DNA of 64,000 nt, from the NCBI GenBank assembly GCA_963813895.1, contig CAWFAS010000005.1, positions 248,001 through 312,000 on the forward strand, in the 5' to 3' direction. Each line of letters begins with the position of its first letter. The stretch's first letter is position 1. The translations under genes were made by a program, and so were the position numbers. Source of the DNA: DASZWJ01 sp963813895. Its GTDB lineage: Bacteria; Pseudomonadota; Gammaproteobacteria; JAURND01. The notes under the pieces are model-generated. The model was not told the DNA's origin. It ran no database searches and worked only from the letters and a program-made list of their open reading frames with translations. This document shows positions 27,986-36,801 of this stretch, in pieces.

Positions 27986-28498
27986 ATGGAAAGCATTCAC
28001 AACAAACTAGAAAATGTTCGCAAACCACGCGTACATATAAAATATGAAGTAGAAACAGAGGGCAGCACCGTCGTCAAAGAACTCCCATTTGTGGTGGGGG
28101 TATTAGGCGATTTTTCCGGCGATCCCACGGAACCGTTAAAGCCTCTGCGCGAACGTAAATTTGTGCAGATCGATCGTGATAATTTTAACGATGTGATGAA
28201 ACGTATGACCCCGGGTTTAAGACTTTCCGTAGAAAATACTCTTAAAGGAGATGGCAGTGAGTTCAGTATAAATCTGACTTTTAAATCAATTGAAGATTTT
28301 GAACCCGCTAAAGTGGCAGAACAAATCCCAGCATTGAAAAAATTGCTCGAAACCCGTAACCAATTACGGGATTTGCTAACTAAAGTAGACCGCTCAAATG
28401 AATTAGAAAATTTACTGGAACGCATTTTGCAGAACTCCGAGGAGCTAAAGCAACTTTCTGCAGAATTAGATGCAAAAGATATTAAACTAAAGGATTAA
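27986..28498 (+). CDS. tssB: T6SS sheath small subunit TssB (VipA/ImpB)
   Basis: The 170-residue product contains the TssB core: VHIKYEVETEGSTVVKELPFVVGVLGDFSG, FVQIDRDNFNDVMKRM, and FKSIEDFEPAKVAEQIPALKKLLETRNQLRDL. TssB and TssC assemble the contractile sheath around the Hcp tube. AGGAG precedes the ATG. It lies 33 bp after tssM and only 4 bp before tssC, the usual pairing that keeps the two subunits in equal amounts. Confidence 0.96.
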   Translation: MESIHNKLENVRKPRVHIKYEVETEGSTVVKELPFVVGVLGDFSGDPTEPLKPLRERKFVQIDRDNFNDVMKRMTPGLRLSVENTLKGDGSEFSINLTFKSIEDFEPAKVAEQIPALKKLLETRNQLRDLLTKVDRSNELENLLERILQNSEELKQLSAELDAKDIKLKD

Positions 28499-28502
28499 AC
28501 CC

Positions 28503-29999
28503 ATGAGCCAAACATTAAACCCGCAACTAAAACAAGTTACAACTGAGAACAAATCAAATACAAGTTTGTTGGAACAAGCCATTAACGTAACTTGGCAGAC
28601 AGACCGCTCTGAAGCCGAGCAACTGTTACGGACGTTGAGTTCCGAGGCGCTAAAAGGAACCATCAGCTGGGATAATAATCTAATCCGCACAGTGGACACT
28701 GCTATCAAAGGTATTGATGAAATCCTCTCCAAACAATTAGCACTAGTAATGCACCATGAAAAATTCAAAAAGTTGGAAGGTTGTTGGCGTGGACTAGACT
28801 ATTTTATTTCCAACACCGAAACCAACGTCAATCTGCGTGTCAAAGTGCTTAATGCTTCCCGTGAAGTGTTGAGTAAAGATTTAACCAAAACCTCAGAATT
28901 TGACCAGAGTCAGCTATATAAATTAATTTATGAAAGTGAATTTGGCACTCCTGGTGGTGAACCCTATGGTGCATTAATTGGCGATTATGAATTTTCGAAT
29001 CATCCTGAAGATATTGAAATGCTGGGAAAGATTTCCAGTGTGGCTGCCGCAGCATTTTGTCCCTTTGTTTCAGCCGCCAGTCCTAAACTATTTGGCTTTA
29101 ATAGTTGGACGCGACTTTCACAACCACGTGACCTGGAGAATATATTTAGTTCGGTGGAATATGCTAAATGGCGTAGTTTGCGTGAATCAGAAGACTCGCG
29201 TTTCCTAACCTTGACCTTGCCGCGAGTCCTCGCACGTCCACCCTATGGCGAAAAAACCAGACCCGTTGAAGAATTTGCCTTTGAAGAAGGACTGCCGGAT
29301 GCTGAAGGTAAACCGATGAAACTAGAGCATGATAATTACTGTTGGATGAATGCGGCCTATGCCTTAGGTACACGGCTTACTAATGCTTTCAGTAAATTTG
29401 GTTGGTGCACTGCTATCCGTGGTCCTGAGGGCGGTGGGCGCATTGATAACTTGCCATCACATACTTTTATTAGTGATGACGGGGATGTAGACGCCGCCTG
29501 TCCTACGGAAATTGGTATCACTGACCGCCGCGAAGCTGAGCTGGGCCGATTAGGTTTTTTACCCTTATGTCATTATAAAAATACGGACTATGCCGTTTTT
29601 TTTGGCGCACAAACGATACAGAAACCACAAAAATACGACAAACCCGAAGCAACTGCCAATGCCTCTATTTCTAGCCGTTTACCCTATTTAATGGCTACTT
29701 CACGATTTGCGCATTATCTGAAGGTAATGGGTCGCGATAAGATTGGTTCTTTTATGGAGGCTGCAGAAGTAGAAGCCTGGCTCAACATCTGGCTCAACAA
29801 TTACGTTAATGGAAATGCCGAATCTGGGCAGAATATGAAAGCTAAGTTTCCTTTGGCAGAAGCGCGTGTTCAAGTGGAACCCGTTCCTGGCAAACCAGGG
29901 GCTTATCAGGCTGTTGCTTGGCTGCGTCCGTGGTTACAGTTAGAGGAGTTAACCACTTCGCTACGGTTGGTGGCGAATATTCCGCAGGTTAATAAATAG
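28503..29999 (+). CDS. tssC: T6SS sheath large subunit TssC (VipB/ImpC)
   Basis: A 498-residue, full-length TssC. Typical segments are IKGIDEILSKQLALVMHHEKFKKLEGCWRGL (residues 62-98), EFDQSQLYKLIYESEFGTPGGEPYG, ESEDSRFLTLTLPRVLARPPYG, and SRFAHYLKVMGRDKIGSF. The N-terminal 60 residues that link neighbouring sheath subunits are present. It starts 4 bp after tssB. A shorter TssC-like gene lies about 4.4 kb downstream, and this one is the best candidate for the structural sheath protein. Confidence 0.96.
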   Translation: MSQTLNPQLKQVTTENKSNTSLLEQAINVTWQTDRSEAEQLLRTLSSEALKGTISWDNNLIRTVDTAIKGIDEILSKQLALVMHHEKFKKLEGCWRGLDYFISNTETNVNLRVKVLNASREVLSKDLTKTSEFDQSQLYKLIYESEFGTPGGEPYGALIGDYEFSNHPEDIEMLGKISSVAAAAFCPFVSAASPKLFGFNSWTRLSQPRDLENIFSSVEYAKWRSLRESEDSRFLTLTLPRVLARPPYGEKTRPVEEFAFEEGLPDAEGKPMKLEHDNYCWMNAAYALGTRLTNAFSKFGWCTAIRGPEGGGRIDNLPSHTFISDDGDVDAACPTEIGITDRREAELGRLGFLPLCHYKNTDYAVFFGAQTIQKPQKYDKPEATANASISSRLPYLMATSRFAHYLKVMGRDKIGSFMEAAEVEAWLNIWLNNYVNGNAESGQNMKAKFPLAEARVQVEPVPGKPGAYQAVAWLRPWLQLEELTTSLRLVANIPQVNK

Positions 30000-30004
30000 T
30001 ATTG

Positions 30005-30165
30005 TGCCACTAGAGACTCCCCCCATCCTAACCTTCCCCCGCAAGCGGGGGAAGGGACTTGCTCGAGCTAGGTATGAGATTGGCGCATAACATAACTTTC
30101 CTGCCCAACCAGTCCCTGCCCCCGCTTGCGGGGGAAGGTTAGGAAGGGGGCAGCTTCTAGTGGCA
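30005..30165. repeat. Long inverted repeat family G (between tssC and tssG)
   Basis: Outer arms TGCCACTAGA / TCTAGTGGCA enclose imperfect arms around CTAACCTTCCCCCGCAAGCG, with a central spacer of about 45 bases. A second copy lies at 39711-39848. It is non-coding, although it borders the tssG leader. Confidence 0.85.
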
Positions 30166-30228
30166 ATAAGATATTACCCTAACAATCTCAATAAAAATAA
30201 ATTCTGCATTACCCTAGGTAAATTAAAA

Positions 30229-31317
30229 ATGCCAGATTCGCATTCAAAATCAGTGCCTATACTAGATTCAATTTTACAGCAGTTACTCGCTGCCCCTCAG
30301 CTATTTGATTTTTTTCAGGCAGTACGTCTGATCAATCAAGCAATCATGCACAAAACCGCAATGGGCGAAAATGATGCTCAGCAGCAAATTAACTACGGAA
30401 GCATCCATTTCCGCACCACACCTTCTTTTCGTTTTCCTGCTAATCTAATCGACCAAGTAAAATTATTATATTCAGAAAATAAAGGCCTCTGGGAGTTTGA
30501 GTTTCAAGTACCCTTCCTGGGTTTATTTGGCGGCAGTGGCTTATTGCCGAACCATTATACCGAACTACTGATTCAGCGATTGCAAGAAAAAGATAATACT
30601 TTAATGGAATTTTTGGATTTATTTAATCATCGTATCATTTCGTTATTTTATCGAGCCTGGCAGAAAAATCATTTTTACATAACCCACGAGCAAGCGCAAC
30701 AGCATGAGAATGCCCAAGATACATTTACCCATATGTTACATTCCTTAAGCGGCAATTGGATCAAAGAAAACAAAAAACCGCAGCCTGTATTTACCGATGA
30801 AGCCACCTTATTTTATGCGGGTTATTTTGCTGATCAGCACCGGTCAGCCTGGTCTTTACAAAGTATCTTGAGTGATTATTTTACGATCCCTGTGGTAGTG
30901 AAACAGTTCCAGAGTAAATGCCTATTTCTTCCTCGCAAAGATCGTATGCGGCTGAGTAGGGGTTTTAATAGCTACAATCAACTAGGAATCACAGCGGTAT
31001 TGGGCGAGAGGATTTGGGATTGCCAGCATCATTTTCGTTTAGCGTTAGGTCCGCTGTCGTATAACCAATTCAAGCAGTTTTTGCCGTCGTCAATTAATTT
31101 AAAAACATTAATCGCATTGACTAAGCATTATATTGGTAATGGGTTGACCTTTGATATTTGTCTCATGTTAAAAATGCAGCATGTTCCCGATTGCAGGTTG
31201 GGAGCAAATAGTGAAATTGCTTTAGGACGTAATGCTTGGTTAAAAACTCGCCCATTACAAAAATATACGGATGATACAGTGATTACGGTCAAACAATTAA
31301 GGCCTGTCGTCAATTAG
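30229..31317 (+). CDS. tssG: T6SS baseplate protein TssG
   Basis: The 362-residue product matches TssG/ImpH/VasB: LLAAPQLFDFFQAVRLINQA, INYGSIHFRTTPSFRFPAN, and GLFGGSGLLPNHYTELL (compare the family GPSGALP motif). A long C-terminal part includes LPRKDRMRLSRGFNSYNQLG. TssG forms a heterotrimer with two TssF and helps close the baseplate around the spike. The ATG at 30229 is preferred to an upstream GTG inside a repeat. It is followed by a palindrome and then clpV. Confidence 0.93.
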   Translation: MPDSHSKSVPILDSILQQLLAAPQLFDFFQAVRLINQAIMHKTAMGENDAQQQINYGSIHFRTTPSFRFPANLIDQVKLLYSENKGLWEFEFQVPFLGLFGGSGLLPNHYTELLIQRLQEKDNTLMEFLDLFNHRIISLFYRAWQKNHFYITHEQAQQHENAQDTFTHMLHSLSGNWIKENKKPQPVFTDEATLFYAGYFADQHRSAWSLQSILSDYFTIPVVVKQFQSKCLFLPRKDRMRLSRGFNSYNQLGITAVLGERIWDCQHHFRLALGPLSYNQFKQFLPSSINLKTLIALTKHYIGNGLTFDICLMLKMQHVPDCRLGANSEIALGRNAWLKTRPLQKYTDDTVITVKQLRPVVN

Positions 31318-31325
31318 CCTCCCTG

Positions 31326-31436
31326 CGTCGTCCCGCGGCTTGTCCGCGGGATCCAGAAAAAGCCTAAAACCTGCTGAGAGGGTAAGGAAATAATTTGCCA
31401 AGCCCCTGGATCCCGCGGACAAGCCGCGGGACGACG
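31326..31436. repeat. Palindrome family F, second copy
   Basis: 31-base arms identical in core to 20906-20992 (CGTCGTCCCGCGGCTTGTCC), with a 49-base spacer. Lies between tssG and clpV. Confidence 0.9.
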
Positions 31437-31506
31437 GACTTCAGAGTGTGACGACAGGCTGTAAAAAACCGGGCAATAATTTTGTAACCATACAACGGGA
31501 TTCATT

Positions 31507-34134
31507 ATGGCTAATCTTAATCTAAAGAACTTGATTCAAAACTTAAATCCACATTGTCAACAAACCCTGGAAGCTGCTGCTGGCGCTTGTCTATCAGCTA
31601 GTCACTATAATGTAGAGATAGAACATTGGCTGTTAAAATTTTTAGGGAATCCGCAAAGCGATATAAGCTTGCTGGTAAAACATTATTCTTTAGATCAATC
31701 ACGGCTAACTCATGATTTATCGCAAAGTCTAACGCGACTAAAAACGGGTAATGCCCAAGCGCCCGCTTTATCACAGCGTTTAATAGATTGGATACGAGAC
31801 GCATTATTGATAGCCAAGTTGGAATTTAACGCCACGCAAATACGTTCGGGATATTTGCTGTATGCCTTGTTGGCTGAACAAAGTTTAAATCGTATCTATA
31901 ACCATTTAATTCCTGAGCTCAGCAAAATCAAAGTGGAATTGTTGCACCAGGAATTAGCGACCCTTATCGCTACCAGTATTGAACAACCGACTAGCTCTAG
32001 CGAAGCAGGCGAAGAAAGCGCAACAGCACATTCCATCACTCCTGCTCTAGACCAATATACTATTAATTTGACGCATTTAGCTAAGGTTGGAAAAATTGAT
32101 CCTGTTATTGGTCGCGATGAGGAAATACGCCAAGTCATTGATATTTTAATGCGACGCAGACAAAACAACCCGATTTTAACGGGCGAACCTGGCGTAGGAA
32201 AAACTGCTATTGTAGAAGGTTTTGCTTTACGCATAGCCAAGGGTGATGTGCCGCCGGTACTGCAAAATGTCTCAGTGCATACTCTAGATTTAGGTTTATT
32301 ACAAGCGGGAGCAGGAATCAAAGGTGAATTTGAAAACCGCCTGCAGTCAGTGATGCGGGAAGTAAAAACAGCTTCTTCACCTATTATTTTATTTGTGGAT
32401 GAAGCACATATTTTAGTCAGTGCGGGTGCACAAGCAGGGCAGGGTGATGCGGCCAACCTTTTAAAACCTGCATTGGCGCGTGGCGAGTTGCGCACTATTG
32501 CGGCAACCACCTGGGGTGAATATAAAAAATATTTCGAACAGGACGCTGCCCTCACTCGCCGCTTTCAAGTGGTCAAAGTGGAAGAGCCCAGTCGGGAAAC
32601 CGCCATTACCATGTTACGGGGCTTAGCGGCGCACTTAGAACAGCATCACCAGGTACGCATACTAGATGAAGCTATCCGCGCAGCTGTATATTTATCCAGT
32701 CGTTATATCTCAGAGCGTCAATTACCCGATAAAGCTATCAGCATATTAGATACGGCATGTGCGCGTCTGGTAATTCGTGAGGCAACTAGCCCTGCTATTG
32801 AAGATTATCAAGCACGTCTTTCGCATGTGGCGACAGAAATAACCGCGCTAATGCGTGAAGTAACTGGCGGTGTTTCACATCAACAGCGCTTGCAACAGTT
32901 GCATCAGACGCAACAGCAATACCAAAAAGATTTGCGTGCACTGAAAATACGTCGCCAACAAGAACAGCAATTGATTGCAGAGATGCGTAGTAACCGCTTA
33001 CAACTGGAAGCATTATTAAATGAAAAAAATAAGACTAAGGCAGTCAGGTCATTGCAAAAAGAATTGAAGAAATTGACTAGAAAATTAAAAAAATTACAGC
33101 AGGGGGCGCCGTTATTACACGATTGTGTTGATGCCCAGTCAGTTGCCGCCATTGTATCAGCATGGACCGGTATTCCTCTGGGAAAAATGGTAAGAGATGA
33201 AACCCATACTGTTTTACAGCTAGAGCAGCGTTTACAGCAGCGCATTATGGGTCAGAGCCATGCTTTAGCCTCGATTGCACAACGCATACATACTTCACGC
33301 GCACAGCTGACGGATCCGCGAAAACCCATAGGAATATTTTTATTTGTCGGCCCAAGTGGTGTAGGTAAAACCGAGACCGCCTTAGCTCTCGCTGAGATAT
33401 TATATGGCGGGGCACAAAATATGTCGGTAATCAATCTATCAGAGTTTAAAGAAGAGCATAAAGTTTCGTTGTTATTAGGAGCGCCTCCTGGATATGTGGG
33501 TTATGGCGAAGGCGGTATTTTGACTGAAGCAGTGCGCCGACGACCTTATAGCTTGGTTTTATTAGACGAAGTTGAAAAAGCGCACCCGGGGGTGCAGGAT
33601 ATTTTTTATCAGGTATTTGATAAAGGTATATTACGCGATGGCCAAGGTCGGGATATTAATTTTAAAAACACTCTGCTTATTTTGACTTCGAATGTCGGTA
33701 GCGAATTGATTACTAAACTGTGTGCTGATCCCGATACTATGCCTGATATGGAAAAATTAAAAAAAGCGTTACAGCCTGACTTAGCGAAATTTTTTAAACC
33801 AGCTTTTTTGGGTCGCGTGACTTTGGTGCCTTATCTGCCATTATCGGATGTGTTGTTGCGTCAAATTGTCGAATTACAGTTAAAGCAAATTCAGCAACGC
33901 GTATTCGAACATTATGCTGCCAAGCTAACTTATGCGGAAGACGTGGCCTCTCATATTGCAGTACGCTGCAAGGAAGTCCACACCGGCGCCAGGACTATAG
34001 ATCATTTGTTAACCAGTAGTTTATTACCAGAACTGTCAGTGTATTTTTTAACTCAACTTGCAGAAGAGCGGAAAATAAATTCGGTGCAAATTAGCCTTAA
34101 TGAGCAACAACGATTTGTGTATGAGCATGAATAG
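31507..34134 (+). CDS. clpV: T6SS sheath-recycling ATPase TssH (ClpV)
   Basis: An 875-residue Hsp100/Clp protein. It has an N-terminal Clp_N domain (residues 1-150). The first AAA+ module has Walker A GEPGVGKTA and Walker B ILFVDEAH. A coiled-coil middle region of the ClpV type follows. The second AAA+ module has Walker A GPSGVGKTE and Walker B LVLLDEVEKAHPG. ClpV extracts TssC from contracted sheath, allowing reuse. No key residue is missing. It is followed, 7 bp after the stop, by a short MITE A copy. Confidence 0.95.
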   Translation: MANLNLKNLIQNLNPHCQQTLEAAAGACLSASHYNVEIEHWLLKFLGNPQSDISLLVKHYSLDQSRLTHDLSQSLTRLKTGNAQAPALSQRLIDWIRDALLIAKLEFNATQIRSGYLLYALLAEQSLNRIYNHLIPELSKIKVELLHQELATLIATSIEQPTSSSEAGEESATAHSITPALDQYTINLTHLAKVGKIDPVIGRDEEIRQVIDILMRRRQNNPILTGEPGVGKTAIVEGFALRIAKGDVPPVLQNVSVHTLDLGLLQAGAGIKGEFENRLQSVMREVKTASSPIILFVDEAHILVSAGAQAGQGDAANLLKPALARGELRTIAATTWGEYKKYFEQDAALTRRFQVVKVEEPSRETAITMLRGLAAHLEQHHQVRILDEAIRAAVYLSSRYISERQLPDKAISILDTACARLVIREATSPAIEDYQARLSHVATEITALMREVTGGVSHQQRLQQLHQTQQQYQKDLRALKIRRQQEQQLIAEMRSNRLQLEALLNEKNKTKAVRSLQKELKKLTRKLKKLQQGAPLLHDCVDAQSVAAIVSAWTGIPLGKMVRDETHTVLQLEQRLQQRIMGQSHALASIAQRIHTSRAQLTDPRKPIGIFLFVGPSGVGKTETALALAEILYGGAQNMSVINLSEFKEEHKVSLLLGAPPGYVGYGEGGILTEAVRRRPYSLVLLDEVEKAHPGVQDIFYQVFDKGILRDGQGRDINFKNTLLILTSNVGSELITKLCADPDTMPDMEKLKKALQPDLAKFFKPAFLGRVTLVPYLPLSDVLLRQIVELQLKQIQQRVFEHYAAKLTYAEDVASHIAVRCKEVHTGARTIDHLLTSSLLPELSVYFLTQLAEERKINSVQISLNEQQRFVYEHE

Positions 34135-34141
34135 TTACTAA

Positions 34142-34321
34142 GGCTCTGTAAAACAATAACTTATCTTTTTAGCATCCCATCTAAGACTCATCTTCGCAGG
34201 CGGGAAGGTGTAGAAAAACACTTACATAGAACAACTATGCGCGCATTTTTCTACACCCTCCCGCCTGCAAATCTGAGCCTCAGCTGGGCGCTAAAAAGAT
34301 AATTTATTGTTTTACAGAGCC
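34142..34321. mobile_element. MITE family A, short form, 180 bp
   Basis: Same TIRs (GGCTCTG...CAGAGCC) and TAA duplication (34139-34141, 34322-34324), but the central 109-bp palindromic module is absent: ACAAC joins TATGCGCGC directly. Internal bases also differ more from the other copies. Ends 35 bp before the second tssC-like gene. Confidence 0.95.
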
Positions 34322-34356
34322 TAATTATTTATATTTGAATCAACCGGGAAAAACCC

Positions 34357-35673
34357 GTGCAACCAACTATACAAATCCAACACCTTATTGCCGGTATTGA
34401 CCGATTAATACAAGTGCAATTAGATAAAATCCTGCATCATCCCCGCTTCCAACAATTGGAAGCCAGTTATCGCGGCTTGTATTATCTGGCTGGAGAAATC
34501 CCTCAAGGGGGCCAGCTACGTATCAAAATGAAAGTTTTAAATATCTCGTGGTTGGAATTGGGTAAAGATCTCACTCGCGCAGTAGAGTTCGATCAGAGCC
34601 AGCTGTTTCTCAAAATTTATACTAATGAGTTTGGACAGGCAGGTGGGGAACCTTTCGGACTATTATTAGGTGATTATTATATTACCCATCGTCCCAGCAG
34701 CGGCATGGATAACATTGCAGCATTGCGTATGCTTACCAAAATCGCTGCTGCTGCTTTCGCCCCATTTATCAGCGCCATTGCCCCGGGTTTTTTAGGCTTT
34801 GACGATTTTGGTAGATTGGAGCGCTGTTTGAATCTTGAGCGCACCTTCCAGCAACCCGAATATTTACAATGGAAGACCTTGCGTACGGATGAGGATTCTC
34901 GCTTTCTGGGGTTATTATTGCCGCAAGTTTTACTTCGTCTGCCATACCAGCAGGAAAAAGCCATCCGCTATCCGTTTAATTTCATTGAGGGCACGGCTGC
35001 TAGCGCAGATTATTTGTGGGGTAATCCTGCGTATTGCTTTGCTGCTGTTGCGGTGCGAACATTTGAACAGACTGGCTGGTTCAGTGGTATCCGAGGGGCT
35101 AGTCCAGGGTCTCCGGGGGGGAGAATACAAAATCTACCGCAACCGGTTTTTCATGCCGACCAATCACTTTTAGCGCAAAAAGCCCCGGTCAATATTTATA
35201 TTACCGATAGTCAGGAAAAAACATTAAGCGATCAAGGATTAATCCCTTTATGTTACTCGAAAAAACCTGGGATGGTGCTGTTTTATGACTGTCCTTCCGT
35301 ACAAAAACCCAAGCTGCATAGCAACGTTAGCGCAACTGAAAATAGTAAGTTATCCAGCATGTTGCATTATATTTTATGTGTATCGCGATTTGCGCATTAT
35401 GTGAAGGTGATTGCTCGCAATAAAATGGGAACTTTTTTTAGTGCAGAGGAATGTCAGAAGAAATTGCAGGATTGGTTACATCAATATGTGGTTGCTAGTA
35501 CTGATTTGAGTGAGACTTTGAAAATAAAATATCCACTGCGCGATGCAAAAGTGCAAGTTTTTGAGCGGCCTGGAGATATGAATATGTATATGTGTACCCT
35601 TCATATTAGCCCGCATTATCAGTTTGATTATATTCATACGGATTTGCGGTTTATTACTGAGTTGGCGGGTTAA
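34357..35673 (+). CDS. Second TssC-family protein, lacking the N-terminal linker
   Basis: A 438-residue paralogue of TssC. It aligns from TssC residue about 62 (LIAGIDRLIQVQLDKIL) through EFDQSQLFLKIYTNEFGQAGGEPFG, TDEDSRFLGLLLPQVLLRLPY and SRFAHYVKVIARNKMGTFF to the end. The N-terminal about 60 residues, which in TssC reach to the next subunit, are missing. An in-frame TGA at 34336 excludes a longer start. The start is GTG, with a GGGA whose bases can pair with CCC next to the GTG. Rhizobium ImpD and Agrobacterium TssC40 are comparable second TssC proteins. Its role may be regulatory or at a sheath end. It directly precedes tssE. Confidence 0.88.
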   Translation: MQPTIQIQHLIAGIDRLIQVQLDKILHHPRFQQLEASYRGLYYLAGEIPQGGQLRIKMKVLNISWLELGKDLTRAVEFDQSQLFLKIYTNEFGQAGGEPFGLLLGDYYITHRPSSGMDNIAALRMLTKIAAAAFAPFISAIAPGFLGFDDFGRLERCLNLERTFQQPEYLQWKTLRTDEDSRFLGLLLPQVLLRLPYQQEKAIRYPFNFIEGTAASADYLWGNPAYCFAAVAVRTFEQTGWFSGIRGASPGSPGGRIQNLPQPVFHADQSLLAQKAPVNIYITDSQEKTLSDQGLIPLCYSKKPGMVLFYDCPSVQKPKLHSNVSATENSKLSSMLHYILCVSRFAHYVKVIARNKMGTFFSAEECQKKLQDWLHQYVVASTDLSETLKIKYPLRDAKVQVFERPGDMNMYMCTLHISPHYQFDYIHTDLRFITELAG

Positions 35674-35701
35674 CCGAGCCGAGTAATGGGGTCAGTTCTG
35701 C

Positions 35702-36190
35702 ATGAACAACAGCTTACATAAACCATTGCTAATTTCTACTGTGCTAGATCGCCTGATTGATGAAGCACCGAATAAAACACGCGAGGCTCCCCAATCAGGC
35801 TATCAACAAATTGAACAGTTGCATGTGAGCGTGCGTCGCGACCTTGAAAATCTGCTCAATACCCGTAAATCAGAATTTAATTGGCCGGAAAAATGGGATG
35901 AATTAAAACAATCCATTCTGAACTATGGTGTCGCCGACATGACGGGCAGGGATCTCGGCAGTACCGCATTGCAAAATAAACTATGCGCAGAATTGGCGAA
36001 CACCATTGAGATTTTTGAAACCAGATTGAGTCAGGTTAAAGTAAGGCTGCAAGAAACTAATATAGCCACTGACCGGATTTTGCGTATCCGCATTGAGGCA
36101 GTGCTAATAGCGAATGTTACTCCAGAATACATTATATTCGATTCGGTATTAGAGCCAGATATTGGCAGTTTTCGGATTGTGGATGGGTAA
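35702..36190 (+). CDS. tssE: T6SS baseplate wedge protein TssE (gp25-like)
   Basis: The 162-residue product has the gp25/GPW fold signature: an N-terminal SVLDRL-like motif (ISTVLDRLIDEAP), VRRDLENLLNTRKSEFNWP, LNYGVADMTG, and IEIFETRLSQVKVRL. The end is IRIEAVLIANVTPEYIIFDSVLEPDIGSFRI. TssE initiates sheath polymerisation at the baseplate. It is the last T6SS gene in the window. A palindrome about 45 bp after the stop could end the transcript. No vgrG or PAAR gene follows. Confidence 0.93.
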   Translation: MNNSLHKPLLISTVLDRLIDEAPNKTREAPQSGYQQIEQLHVSVRRDLENLLNTRKSEFNWPEKWDELKQSILNYGVADMTGRDLGSTALQNKLCAELANTIEIFETRLSQVKVRLQETNIATDRILRIRIEAVLIANVTPEYIIFDSVLEPDIGSFRIVDG

Positions 36191-36234
36191 GCGTTCAGCC
36201 ACTGGATGGAAACGGCCATATTTTCCCAATCTCA

Positions 36235-36304
36235 CCCCTTAAATTTTGGGAAAAATGCTCACATACTCCCATGTATGCTGTGCTTTTTCCCAAAATTTAA
36301 GGGG
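36235..36304. terminator. Palindrome after tssE
   Basis: Arms CCCCTTAAATTTTGGGAAAA and its complement (about 21 bases each) around a 28-base loop, 45 bp after the T6SS block. Seen once in the window. Possible terminator or a further repeat type. Confidence 0.55.
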
Positions 36305-36441
36305 CGACCTTGGAAAAATCTGACCGTTTGCGCCTAGTCTAGTGGGGTGCCTGAACGGTTACGTGGATGGGGTTTAAAATTTTGACTTCGACTAGAATGG
36401 TGGCTAGAGTTACGGTTTAGTTATGCTTTCAAGGGCACTTA

Positions 36442-36730
36442 GGCTCTGTAAAACAATAACCTATCTTTTTAACATCCCATCTAAGACCCATCTTCGCAGG
36501 CGGGAGGGGATAGAAAAACACTTACATAGAACAACCGACGTAGTCGTCCCGGCATGGAAGCCGGGATCCAGATCACAGGAAGTGAAAGTTTCGCTTTCCT
36601 GCGCCCTGGATCCCGGCTTCCTGCCGGGACGACGTTCCGTCGACTATGCGCGCATTTTTCTACCCCCTCCCGTCTGCAAATCTGAGTCTCATCTGGGCGC
36701 TAAAAAGATAGGTTATTGTTTTACAGAGCC
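36442..36730. mobile_element. MITE family A, 289 bp, copy 4
   Basis: GGCTCTG...CAGAGCC borders with TTA duplicated (36439-36441, 36731-36733). Differs from the 11845 copy at only a few positions. Lies between the T6SS block and ettA. Confidence 0.95.
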
Positions 36731-36739
36731 TTATTCATC

Positions 36740-36770
36740 TATACCCGAAACCCTAAGTGTATCGGGTATA
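36740..36770. promoter_or_regulatory. Small hairpin upstream of ettA
   Basis: TATACCCGA and TCGGGTATA arms enclose AACCCTAAGTGTA. A near-identical string lies at 7113-7139. It ends about 30 bp before the ettA start, so it would be in the leader or overlap the promoter. Confidence 0.4.
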
Positions 36771-36801
36771 TATAAACACACATATAAAAAAAGGTAACAC
36801 T

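Noticed and set aside
30160..30228. A longer TssG starting at a GTG in the inverted repeat
   Set aside because: The extra 23 residues come from repeat DNA and have no family match; the ATG at 30229 gives the normal N-terminus.
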